DNA of 21,943 nucleotides from SIG440 sp045645485 (GCA_045645485.1 JAZRIX010000001.1:1-21943); one strand, 5' to 3'; counted from the stretch's first letter, positions 7,101-13,627 are shown. Notes: generated from the letters alone by a model not told the origin. Numbers and translations are program-made.

Positions 7101-7291
7101 ATAACACGGGTCAGAACGTGACCGATGTGAGGCTTTCCGTTTGCCGTAGGGGGACCGTCAAAAAAGGTGAATACTTCGCCGTCTTTGCGGTTCTCGATAC
7201 TCTTTTTGAAAATGTCGTTGTCCTTCCAGAAAGAAACCACTTCTTTCTCTCTTTCCACAAAGGACAAGTCGGTTGACACTTTATCGTACAT
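4181..7291 (-). CDS. ileS: Isoleucyl-tRNA synthetase, type-2 (eukaryote-like) class
   Basis: A 1036-residue class I aminoacyl-tRNA synthetase that charges tRNA-Ile in the cytoplasm and edits valine. Visible features are the HIGH signature (residues 55-58, in GPPTANGKPHIGHVLTR), the editing-domain WTTTPWTLPSN motif, zinc-type cysteine pairs (CPRCG, CEKCGG) and the KMSKS-type loop as KMSKH (residues 590-594). The PPTANGKPHIGHVLT form and the length fit the IleRS2 group, which is generally tolerant of mupirocin, rather than the PPYANG-x-HIGHAL form of typical bacterial IleRS1. The ATG at 7291 is chosen over an upstream in-frame codon because AGGAGG stands 7 bases before it. A modest TTTACA-17-TAAACT promoter lies at 7345-7373. 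No T-box leader is recognisable. It is divergent from the ClpE-like gene. Confidence 0.97.
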   Translation of the reverse strand: MYDKVSTDLSFVEREKEVVSFWKDNDIFKKSIENRKDGEVFTFFDGPPTANGKPHIGHVLTRVIKDLIPRYRTMKGYKVLRKAGWDTHGLPVELEVEKQLGISGKPEIEKYGIEDFVKKCKDSVFTYQSEWEEMSDRVGYWADMEKPYVTYHNDYIESVWWALKSIWDKKLLYKGHKIMPYCPRCGTSLSSHELAQGYKDVKENSLIAKFIVKGKEKEYILAWTTTPWTLPSNVALCVNPHETYVKIKVEDETYILAEALVETVIKAEYEVVEKYTGADLCGLEYEPLYSFATLDKKGHFIVADNYVTMSDGTGIVHIAPAFGEDDSRVGKENDLPFVNLVNLQGNFVDAVEPWKGMFVKDVDKLVIRDLKDRGQLFEVINFEHSYPFCWRCDTPLLYYPCDTWFIKMSAVRDKLLANNDTVNWMPDNIKHGRFGNFLENVIDWGLSRSRYWGTPLPIWSCECGHHECIGSIEELKEKGINVPENIELHKPYVDNVHLKCEKCGGEMKRVPDVIDCWFDSGSMPFAQWHYPFENKELFDENFPADFISEAIDQTRGWFYTLIAISTLLFDKAPYKNVVVLGHVQDKDGRKMSKHIGNVVNPWDVLNKQGSDAVRWYFYSNSAPWLPNRFHDEAVSESQRKFIGTLWNTYAFYVLYADIDSFDPTKYTLDKSKLTLLDKWILSKLNNVIRTVDEYLANYKITEATRVIQEFTDELSNWYVRRSRERFWASELTDDKICAYMTLYTVLVEFSKVCAPFIPFMTEMIYRNLVLNVDKNAPESIHMCDFPTANADFDFKDIEEEMDAARKIVILGRACRNAANTKNRQPIAKIYVQTKTDLGEVYKNIILDELNVKEIEITDNASSFISYNFKPQMRTMGPKYGKIMKAIFEKVNEMDGASVMATLNAGEMVKLNVEGTDVEFGMEDVLIETLQKNGFVSDSDATYTVVLDTNLTPELIEEGFVREIISKIQTMRKDGGFEVQDNIKVSCSGSAKIDEIIANNLDEISTQTLAVSIDNAEKDGKDWNINGEKVKIFIVKA

Positions 7292-7344
7292 TGTAATACC
7301 TCCTGTATATATAAATGTAGATTTGTACATAGTTTAACTAATAT

Positions 7345-7373
7345 AGTTTACAGTAAAATTCCAGATTTGTAAA
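7345..7373 (-). promoter_or_regulatory. Probable sigma-A promoter of ileS
   Basis: On the minus strand TTTACA (7368-7373) and TAAACT (7345-7350) are 17 bases apart. The -10 element matches the consensus at only four of six bases, so this is tentative. Confidence 0.45.
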
Positions 7374-7425
7374 GGGATTTGGGGAAAATATTTGAAAAAC
7401 TTTTTATTTGTTCACAAAAAATACA

Positions 7426-7454
7426 TTGAAATCCCATTGTTTATATGATATACT
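7426..7454 (+). promoter_or_regulatory. Sigma-A promoter of the ClpE-like gene
   Basis: TTGAAA (7426-7431) and TATACT (7449-7454) are separated by 17 bases, 65 bases before the start codon. I saw no CtsR heptad repeat (GGTCAAA type) and no CIRCE element between promoter and gene, so classical heat-shock control is not evident. Confidence 0.7.
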
Positions 7455-7518
7455 GTTTTTTAATTGTGAAAATACGGCATCGGTTGGTGTCTGACTATAC
7501 AACGGAGGTATAAAAATA

Positions 7519-9879
7519 ATGCTCTGTACAAGATGCAAAAAGAATATGGCCGTGGTCTTTGTTACAAAAATGGATCAGGACGGCAAGCAGGTAAACGAGG
7601 GGTACTGCCTCTCCTGTGCAAGAGAACTGAATATTGCACCCATCAACAATATGCTTCAGAACCTTGGAATCAGTCCTGAGGAATTTGACAGCATGAATGC
7701 CGAAACCATGGAAATGATGAAGGATATGATGGAAAACGGCATCGATGCTGATATGTCCGAAATGATGGGAATGATGCCTGAGGGTTTTATGGACGGCGAA
7801 GATTTTGACGACAGCGAGGACGGCGGTGCAACCAAGAAGTCACCACTTTCATTTCTTTCAAATATGTTCGGCGGAAACGCTCCTCAGGGCGACAAAGGCG
7901 AACAAAAAGCCGAAAAAAAGAACACCAAGAAGGAAAAACAAAAGAACAAGCGAAAATTCCTTGATATGTACGGAACAAACCTTACGGCCAAGGCACGAAG
8001 CGGCGAGGTCGACCGCGTAATCGGCAGAGACAGCGAAATGAACCGCGTTGCTCAAATCCTTAACCGCCGCACCAAGAACAATCCCGTTCTTATCGGTGAA
8101 CCGGGGGTTGGTAAAACTGCCATTGCAGAGGGCTTAGCTCTCCGAATAGTTGAAGGCAATGTTCCTGCAAAGCTTCTGGGTTATGAAATTTATCTTCTGG
8201 ACATGGCGGCAATGGTTGCTGGAACTCAGTTCCGCGGTCAGTTTGAATCACGTCTCAAAAGTCTTATTACAGAAGTAAAGGCACTTGGCAACATTATTCT
8301 TGTAATTGACGAGGTTCACGTTCTTACCAAGGCAGGAGATGCCGAGGGGGCAATGAACGCAGGAAATATATTGAAGCCTGCTCTCTCGCGGGGCGAAATT
8401 CAGATTATCGGTGCTACAACCCTGGAGGAATACAGAAAGCACATCGAAAAGGACAGTGCTCTTGAAAGACGCTTCCAGTCGGTTATTGTAGAAGAACCGT
8501 CGGTGGAAGAAACAATCGAAATTCTTAAAGGAATCAAAGGGTATTATGAGGATTATCACAAGGTGAAAATCACTGACGAGATTATCCGTACGGCGGCAGT
8601 TCTTTCAAAGAGATATATTACCGACAGATTTCTCCCCGACAAGGCGATTGATGTTATTGACGAGGCTGCATCAAAGGCAAACCTTGACAATACCGCACTT
8701 GCAGAAATTGCAAAGCTGAAAACTCAGCTTGAAGAAGTGAAAAACGCTCAGCTTGAAATCGAAACAGCACCTTCGGATGAAAATACCGATACCAATGCAA
8801 ATTACGAGAAAATTGCTGAGCTGAAAAGCCGTGAATGTCAGCTAACCGCTGCAATTGAAGAAATGGAAAAATCTGCATCGGATGTATACCTCACACCCGA
8901 TGACCTTGCGGCAGTAATTGAAGGCTGGACAAAAATTCCCGTAAAGAATATTACCGAGTTTGAAACAAACCGACTTGTGAATCTGGAGGAAAGACTTCAT
9001 CAGAACCTTATCGGTCAGGATGAGGCGGTTTCAGCCGTGTCAAGGGGAATCCGCCGCAAGCGTGCAGGCTTCAGCCTGAAACGCAGACCTGCATCCTTTA
9101 TTTTTGTAGGTCCCACGGGCGTTGGTAAGACCGAGCTTGTAAAGCAGATTGCAAGAGAGGTATTTGATACAGAGGATGCACTTATCCGTTTTGATATGTC
9201 AGAGTTTATGGAAAAGCACTCAGCATCACGTCTTGTGGGTTCGCCCCCAGGATATGTAGGCTACGACGATGCAGGTCAGCTTACCGAAAAGATACGCCGT
9301 CACCCCTACTCCGTTATTCTGTTTGACGAGATTGAAAAGGCACATCCCGATGTGTTCAATATGCTGCTTCAGATTCTTGATGACGGTAGAATTACTGACA
9401 GCCACGGCAAAACGGTTTCTTTTGAGGATTGCATAATTGTTATGACCTCAAATGCAGGAAGCGATACCTTTGGCGGAGTTGCGGGTTTTGGTGCAACCAA
9501 CAATGCATCAAACAAAATTAAGGCTGAAAAGGCTCTCAAACAGCTTTTCAGACCTGAATTCCTCAACCGTGTTGACGAAATCATTGTCTTTGAGGAATTG
9601 ACAGATGAAGACCTTTTGAAGATTGTTGACCTGATGCTGAAGGAGCTGAACAAGGGCATTACGGAGAGAGGTATTACAATGAATGTTACCGATGCCGCAA
9701 AGAAGCTTATCTGCAAGGACGGCTATGACAGCCAGTACGGTGCACGTCCTATGCGGAGATATATCGAAAGACATATCGAAGACAAGCTTGCCACCTTGTT
9801 TATTTCAGGCGAAATCAAGGGCGGTTCCACCGTCACAGTTGATGAAGAAAACGGAAAAATCATAGTTGCAGCAAGATAA
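7519..9879 (+). CDS. ClpE-like AAA+ unfoldase with N-terminal zinc finger
   Basis: A 786-residue Hsp100 ATPase that should unfold proteins for ClpP or disaggregate them. The N-terminus has a CxxC pair (C3, C6) and a second pair (C30, C33), the zinc finger typical of ClpE and related to McsA, in place of the double Clp-N domain of ClpC. A methionine-rich segment follows (12 Met within residues 59-91), then a Lys/Glu-rich linker (about 125-146). The first AAA module has Walker A GEPGVGKT (193-200) and Walker B VIDE (262-265). A coiled-coil middle region spans about 392-455. The second module has GPTGVGKT (531-538), LFDE (601-604) and an AGF tripeptide (655-657) where ClpP-binding loops occur. 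AACGGAGG precedes the ATG. I chose ClpE-like over ClpC because of the zinc finger. Confidence 0.93.
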   Translation: MLCTRCKKNMAVVFVTKMDQDGKQVNEGYCLSCARELNIAPINNMLQNLGISPEEFDSMNAETMEMMKDMMENGIDADMSEMMGMMPEGFMDGEDFDDSEDGGATKKSPLSFLSNMFGGNAPQGDKGEQKAEKKNTKKEKQKNKRKFLDMYGTNLTAKARSGEVDRVIGRDSEMNRVAQILNRRTKNNPVLIGEPGVGKTAIAEGLALRIVEGNVPAKLLGYEIYLLDMAAMVAGTQFRGQFESRLKSLITEVKALGNIILVIDEVHVLTKAGDAEGAMNAGNILKPALSRGEIQIIGATTLEEYRKHIEKDSALERRFQSVIVEEPSVEETIEILKGIKGYYEDYHKVKITDEIIRTAAVLSKRYITDRFLPDKAIDVIDEAASKANLDNTALAEIAKLKTQLEEVKNAQLEIETAPSDENTDTNANYEKIAELKSRECQLTAAIEEMEKSASDVYLTPDDLAAVIEGWTKIPVKNITEFETNRLVNLEERLHQNLIGQDEAVSAVSRGIRRKRAGFSLKRRPASFIFVGPTGVGKTELVKQIAREVFDTEDALIRFDMSEFMEKHSASRLVGSPPGYVGYDDAGQLTEKIRRHPYSVILFDEIEKAHPDVFNMLLQILDDGRITDSHGKTVSFEDCIIVMTSNAGSDTFGGVAGFGATNNASNKIKAEKALKQLFRPEFLNRVDEIIVFEELTDEDLLKIVDLMLKELNKGITERGITMNVTDAAKKLICKDGYDSQYGARPMRRYIERHIEDKLATLFISGEIKGGSTVTVDEENGKIIVAAR

Positions 9880-10200
9880 ACATAAACCGACCCCTGCCGA
9901 GGTCGGCTCAGACTGACGAAAAACTTGTTCTACCGCAAGTGAATAATATTTAAAATATGAATTGTAGGACCGACGTCCTCGACAATCCACATAAAATAAT
10001 TATAAAAACAGCAAGGAAACATTGAGTTTTCCTTGCTGTTACTTGCTTTTTGCGAAATCGTTCTCTACCGTACCCACGTACGCCGACGAAAACGATTTCA
10101 CAAAATATAACTGCGTTTTTAGATGTCTGCATCAGCGTGTCGGCTTTATCGACACGCGCTGAACCGACCTCAGCCGAGGTCGGTTATTATTTTGCCTAAA
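9880..10200. other. Hairpin array without genes after the ClpE-like gene
   Basis: Bases 9887-10184 hold a series of strong inverted repeats. CCGACC/GGTCGG occurs at 9887-9906 and, as the longer ACCGACCT/AGGTCGGT, at 10163-10184. Between them are AACAGCAAGGAAA/TTTCCTTGCTGTT (10007-10040), a nested pair GAAATCGTT/AACGATTTC enclosing CGTAC/GTACG (10054-10099), and CAGCG-TGTCG/CGACACG-CGCTG (10133-10161). None is followed by a long T run on the plus strand. No reading frame here has a ribosome binding site. Confidence 0.65.
10007..10040. terminator. 13-bp hairpin, possible terminator
   Basis: A perfect 13-bp stem with an 8-base loop stands about 130 bases beyond the ClpE-like stop codon. The minus side carries the more T-rich flank (TTTTTATAATTATTTT), while the plus side has only ACTTGCTTTTT. 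It may end the ClpE-like transcript inefficiently or stop antisense transcription. Confidence 0.5.
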
Positions 10201-10214
10201 TTTTTGAAAATTTG

Positions 10215-10243
10215 TAGACAAAACAGGTGTTTTGTGATATAAT
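10215..10243 (+). promoter_or_regulatory. Promoter of the structured RNA
   Basis: TAGACA (10215-10220) and a perfect TATAAT (10238-10243) are separated by 17 bases. The predicted start, near 10250, is exactly where the long-range stem begins (10251). Confidence 0.75.
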
Positions 10244-10249
10244 GCTACC

Positions 10250-10471
10250 AACCACAAACAATTATTATTTTTATATTTACACCAATTATATTTTTGCATA
10301 GTAATATACATATTGGGGTATGCTTTTCTTGTAAAAAGCGTACCCTTTGGCAAATTATATTTCCGATGTGTATGTTTCTATGTTGTGAATATAATGATAA
10401 TTGTTTGTGGTAAAACAAAGCTGAAGTGGCGCGTTTTTTGAGTGTGTTGCTCCGGCAACACACTTTTTTTT
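10250..10471 (+). ncRNA. Candidate 6S-like structured regulatory RNA with own promoter and terminator
   Basis: The start predicted from the promoter coincides with a 19-bp long-range helix: 10251-10269 pairs with 10393-10411 with one G-U. Inside is an asymmetric open bubble (5' side about 10270-10296, 3' side 10383-10392). Then comes a long arm: CATAG/CTATG (10297-10301 with 10378-10382), 13 further pairs (10303-10315 with 10364-10376), an 18-base 3' bulge, and a 12-bp hairpin with a 6-base loop (10316-10327 with 10334-10345). Closing stem, central bubble and long apical arm in about 160 nt is the layout of 6S RNA, which binds sigma-A RNA polymerase by mimicking an open promoter. A strong terminator ends it at 10471. 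The 6S identity is inferred from shape only. It could instead be a cis leader of the small gene at 10493. Confidence 0.55.
10441..10471 (+). terminator. Strong terminator between the structured RNA and the 61-residue gene
   Basis: A perfect 10-bp stem AGTGTGTTGC/GCAACACACT with TCCG tetraloop is followed by eight T. It ends about 20 bases before the start codon of the next gene, so that gene is expressed by readthrough, by attenuation control, or from an unseen promoter. Confidence 0.92.
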
Positions 10472-10492
10472 ACATAGGGAGGAAGTCGAAAA

Positions 10493-10678
10493 ATGGTTCG
10501 CTACAAAAAACTTTACCACAAACTCTTCAATGACATAACCGACGTAATAGAAATTATTGAAAGCACCGATGATATTCTGAGCAAGACACATTTTGAGGCA
10601 CTGGAAAGGCTGAAGCAAGCTCAGATTGAAGCGGAAGAAATGTTTCTTGATATGTGCGAAAAAAGAGTAGTTGGGTGA
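10493..10678 (+). CDS. Small helical protein of unknown function (61 aa)
   Basis: The protein begins MVRYKKLYHKLFNDITDVIEIIES and contains LKQAQIEAEEMFLD near the end. Heptad-like spacing of Leu, Ile and Phe suggests two amphipathic helices forming a small helical hairpin. There is no signal peptide or membrane segment; one cysteine lies near the C-terminus. Similar short proteins with a YKKLYxxLFxxITD start and a QAQxEAEE end occur widely in Clostridia without known function. AGGGAGG stands about 9 bases before the ATG. The gene begins only 21 bases after the terminator that ends the structured RNA, which makes attenuation or a partnership between the RNA and the protein possible. Confidence 0.75.
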   Translation: MVRYKKLYHKLFNDITDVIEIIESTDDILSKTHFEALERLKQAQIEAEEMFLDMCEKRVVG

Positions 10679-10773
10679 ATATTTTGGGGAAGATACTTCG
10701 ACTTTGCTGACGCTATACTTCGGCCCTCAAGGGGAAGGCGGGAAGGTTCTTCGGCAAACTCGGTGAGGGACTG

Positions 10774-13362
10774 TTATGATTTTTTTATTCTTATTTCGGT
10801 CATTTGTTCACAGCTTTGCATTTCCTGCAGAAGTTCGTCAAGCTTTGCTTCGGCAAGCTGGATGTCCTTCAAAAATTCTTCGGCTGAAATGCGGTATGCT
10901 CCGCTTCCGAATATGATAATCTGTTCAAGGCGGTCTGAGGTTGCTACCTTTACTCTGTAATTCTGACGGCTTTTGTCTCTTGCGGTACGTTCAATATAGC
11001 TGTCGGCGGTTTCGGCCTCCTTGGTATACACAACATCAAGATTGCCGATACGTTCACAGGTTCCTCGGTTGCCCTTTACTTTGTAGGCATCAAAGACAAC
11101 TATAATTTCACAGCTACGCATTTCCTTGTAGTTTGAAAGTCGGGTCACAAGGTAGTTGCGTGCAATATCCAGCTCCTCGGTTGTTGCGTTGTTCAGGTCA
11201 AACCATGCAAAGAGCACATTATATCCGTCAACCAGAAGATATTCGCCCTGAACAGGCTTTTGCGCTTTGTACTGCTTTGCTACGGCTTCGGGAAGCTTTC
11301 TTGATTTGAAGGTTTCGTGTGCTTTGCGTTGCACCTTGCCGTAGGTTCGTTCAAAAATACGCATCAGCTCGTCATCATCTGCATAATTGGAGCTTCGTTT
11401 TGGTGCCTTCTGTGCCGCCGTGATTTCTTCGGCGGCTTTTTTTCTTGTATCTTCAAGATGCATATTGGCATGAACTTCGTTCCACTTTACTGTATAGCCT
11501 GCGCCGTGGTCACAAAAGACGGAATCGGGAGTGTTGTCGGTATCCTGTTCGGGATTATAGCCTATTGACGCTACAAGCTCATTTTGATTTTTACATGGCT
11601 CGTAGCCTGCGGGCATACATTCAAGCATACCAAGTCCGTGGGTATAAGAACGCACCTCTGCTGAATAATTGCTGAGACCTGCAACGGGGGCATAGCCTTT
11701 CAGCACTGAGTTTTCTCCGTTATTCTCGGGAGGGGTGAATTTTCCGCCTATGTTTTGAATATCAGTCATAGCTCTTCCCAAAGATGCAGTGGGAAGAGTA
11801 AGGGTGAAGCTGTACCAAGGTTCAAGAAGAACCGAGTCTGCCTGCATAAGTCCCTGACGTACTGCACGGTAGGTTGCCTGACGGAAGTCTCCGCCTTCGG
11901 TGTGCTTTTTGTGTGCTCTGCCTGCTACAAGGGTAATTTTTATGTCGGTTACAGGCGAGCCTGTGAGTACGCCAAGATGCGTTTTTTCTTCAAGGTGGGT
12001 GAGAATAAGTCTTTGCCAGTTCTTTTCAAGCAGGTCTTCACTGCATTTTGTATCAAAGCTTACACCGCTTCCTGATTTTCCCGGCTCAATAAGAAGATGT
12101 ACCTCGGCATAGTGGCGAAGGGGTTCAAAGTGCCCTACACCCAGAACGGTGTCACGAATTGTTTCCTTATATATAATACCGCTTTGTTCAAATTCCACAG
12201 TCATATCAAAGCGTTCCTTCAGCACCGTTTTCAACACCTCGGACTGGACCTCGCCCATAAGCTGTATGTGAATTTCGCCAAGCTGTTCGTTCCATACGGT
12301 GTGGAGCTGGGGGTCTTCTTCCTCATACTTTCTCAGATTTCTGAGAGCGGTGTTTGTGTCATAGCCGTCTTCAAGGCGGACCCTGTAAGAAAACACGGGT
12401 TCAAAGGTAAAGGCTGTCAGGTCAGGCTCGCAACCGATTCCCTGACCCGGATATGATTCACTTAGTCCTGAAACTGCGCATACTGTGCCTGAACAGGCTT
12501 CCTGCTCGCTTTTGTATTTTGTTCCTGAGTAAATCCGGATTTCGTTTATTTTTTCTCCGTCGATAATATCCTTCACTGTCAGCTTTCCGCCTGTAATTTT
12601 TATGTGGGTAAGGCGGTTGCCTCTTTCGTCGGTTGTTATTTTGAAGACTTTTGCACCAAAGGAGCTGCGTTCGGGAAGCTGACGTGTATAGCTGTCAAGA
12701 GCTGTCAGCAGTTCGGTTACGCCGTGTGTCTTGAGTGCAGACCCGAAATAACAGGGAAAAAGCTTTCTGTCGGAAATTGCAGAAATCAACGAGGGGGATG
12801 AAAATGCTCCCGTCTCAAAAAACTCGCTCATCAGGTCGTCGGTGCAGACTGCAAGAGCCTCGGCTTCGTTACCGTCACCGCTCACAGCGGAGGTCAGGTC
12901 GATGCAGGAGGGGCTGAGCTTTTCCTTCAGTTCTGCAAGAAGGCTTTTGCGGTCTGCAATGGGCATATCCATTTTGTTTATGAAAACAAAGGCGGGGATG
13001 TTGTATTTTTGCAAAACCTTCCAAAGCGAAAGGGTGTGGTTCTGGATTCCGTCGGCGGCACTGATAAGCAGAATTCCGTAATCAAGAACACTCAGTGCAC
13101 GTTCTGCCTCTGCAGAAAAATCAACGTGACCAGGTGTGTCAAGAAGGGTAAAGCTTGTTTCGCCGAAGGTGAAGGTTGCCTGCTTTGAGTAAACTGTGAT
13201 TCCCCGGCTTCTTTCTATTTGGTTTGTGTCAAGAAATGCGTCCTTGTTGTCTACACGTCCAAGAGTTCTGATTTCACCCGAAAGGTACAGGATTGCTTCG
13301 GAAAGGGTGGTTTTTCCTGAGTCAACGTGAGCAAGGACTCCTATGGTTATATTTTTTTTCAT
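10774..13362 (-). CDS. TetM/EF-G-like ribosomal GTPase fused to a YacP/Rae1-type NYN nuclease domain
   Basis: An 862-residue fusion. Residues 1 to about 650 are a translation GTPase of the tetracycline-ribosomal-protection type: G1 AHVDSGKT (11-18), RGIT (53-56), G3 DTPGH (75-79), G4 NKMD (129-132), then EF-G-like domains II-V including the GEVQ region (370-373) and a domain IV. A charged linker (about 635-705) leads to a PIN-like NYN domain of the YacP family (about 706-840): LLVDGYNVL (709-717), VVFDAY (755-760), KEAETADSYIE (781-791), VATSDRLEQ (806-814) and GAYRISAEEF. The acidic residues D712, D758, D787 and D810 are in place, so cleavage activity is plausible. In Bacillus, Rae1/YacP is a separate ribosome-associated A-site endoribonuclease. 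ATG 13362 follows GGAG by 7 bases, and a perfect-consensus promoter precedes it. Drug resistance is not implied. Confidence 0.93.
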   Translation of the reverse strand: MKKNITIGVLAHVDSGKTTLSEAILYLSGEIRTLGRVDNKDAFLDTNQIERSRGITVYSKQATFTFGETSFTLLDTPGHVDFSAEAERALSVLDYGILLISAADGIQNHTLSLWKVLQKYNIPAFVFINKMDMPIADRKSLLAELKEKLSPSCIDLTSAVSGDGNEAEALAVCTDDLMSEFFETGAFSSPSLISAISDRKLFPCYFGSALKTHGVTELLTALDSYTRQLPERSSFGAKVFKITTDERGNRLTHIKITGGKLTVKDIIDGEKINEIRIYSGTKYKSEQEACSGTVCAVSGLSESYPGQGIGCEPDLTAFTFEPVFSYRVRLEDGYDTNTALRNLRKYEEEDPQLHTVWNEQLGEIHIQLMGEVQSEVLKTVLKERFDMTVEFEQSGIIYKETIRDTVLGVGHFEPLRHYAEVHLLIEPGKSGSGVSFDTKCSEDLLEKNWQRLILTHLEEKTHLGVLTGSPVTDIKITLVAGRAHKKHTEGGDFRQATYRAVRQGLMQADSVLLEPWYSFTLTLPTASLGRAMTDIQNIGGKFTPPENNGENSVLKGYAPVAGLSNYSAEVRSYTHGLGMLECMPAGYEPCKNQNELVASIGYNPEQDTDNTPDSVFCDHGAGYTVKWNEVHANMHLEDTRKKAAEEITAAQKAPKRSSNYADDDELMRIFERTYGKVQRKAHETFKSRKLPEAVAKQYKAQKPVQGEYLLVDGYNVLFAWFDLNNATTEELDIARNYLVTRLSNYKEMRSCEIIVVFDAYKVKGNRGTCERIGNLDVVYTKEAETADSYIERTARDKSRQNYRVKVATSDRLEQIIIFGSGAYRISAEEFLKDIQLAEAKLDELLQEMQSCEQMTEIRIKKS

Positions 13363-13396
13363 AAGGTTACTCCACAATATATTGTTATCTTATTCT

Positions 13397-13425
13397 ATTA
13401 TACCAAGGCATATCTTGTATGTCAA
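13397..13425 (-). promoter_or_regulatory. Perfect-consensus sigma-A promoter of the GTPase-nuclease fusion
   Basis: On the minus strand TTGACA (13420-13425) and TATAAT (13397-13402) are exactly 17 bases apart, leaving a leader of only about 28 bases. There is no room for the translational-attenuation leader peptide found before classical inducible tet(M), so expression looks constitutive and strong. Confidence 0.9.
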
Positions 13426-13439
13426 CACTTGATTTTCAG

Positions 13440-13590
13440 GGCAAAATTCTAAAAATAAGAGAAATATTGTCCGCTTTTTCGACAAAAAACGGACAAGTTA
13501 AAAATATTTTTTCAGAGCAAAAAGACCGCAAAATGTGATGGCACAAGGCTTTGCGGATTTGGAAAAAAATGGGCATTAAGAAAAGTGTTT
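13440..13590. other. Intergenic segment with two hairpins between divergent promoters
   Basis: Two inverted repeats are visible. TTGTCCG/CGGACAA (13468-13497) has inner TTTTT/AAAAA pairing, and CCGCAAA pairs with TTTGCGG at about 13528-13558 around a TGTGATGGCACA palindrome. No reading frame or T run accompanies them. I could not match them to a riboswitch class. Confidence 0.45.
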
Positions 13591-13598
13591 TTTGGGTA

Positions 13599-13627
13599 TT
13601 GACAATTGTGTTCGGGTAATATATAAT
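13599..13627 (+). promoter_or_regulatory. Perfect-consensus sigma-A promoter of the nrdG-nrdD-trxB operon
   Basis: TTGACA (13599-13604) and TATAAT (13622-13627) are separated by 17 bases. The first NrdR-like box begins at the last base of the -10 element, so a bound repressor would cover the transcription start. Confidence 0.92.

Noticed and set aside
7292..7425. T-box leader for ileS
   Set aside because: The space upstream of ileS is short and AT-rich, with no conserved T-box sequence or terminator on the minus strand.
10412..10471. T-box-like antiterminator (GAAGTGGCGCG before a terminator)
   Set aside because: The invariant AGGGTGGNACCGCG sequence is not present, no specifier loop could be identified, and the following gene is neither a synthetase nor an amino-acid gene.
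10774..13362. Acquired tetracycline resistance gene tet(M)/tet(W) type
   Set aside because: The sequence is divergent, carries a nuclease domain absent from tet genes, has no leader peptide for induction and no mobile element next to it.
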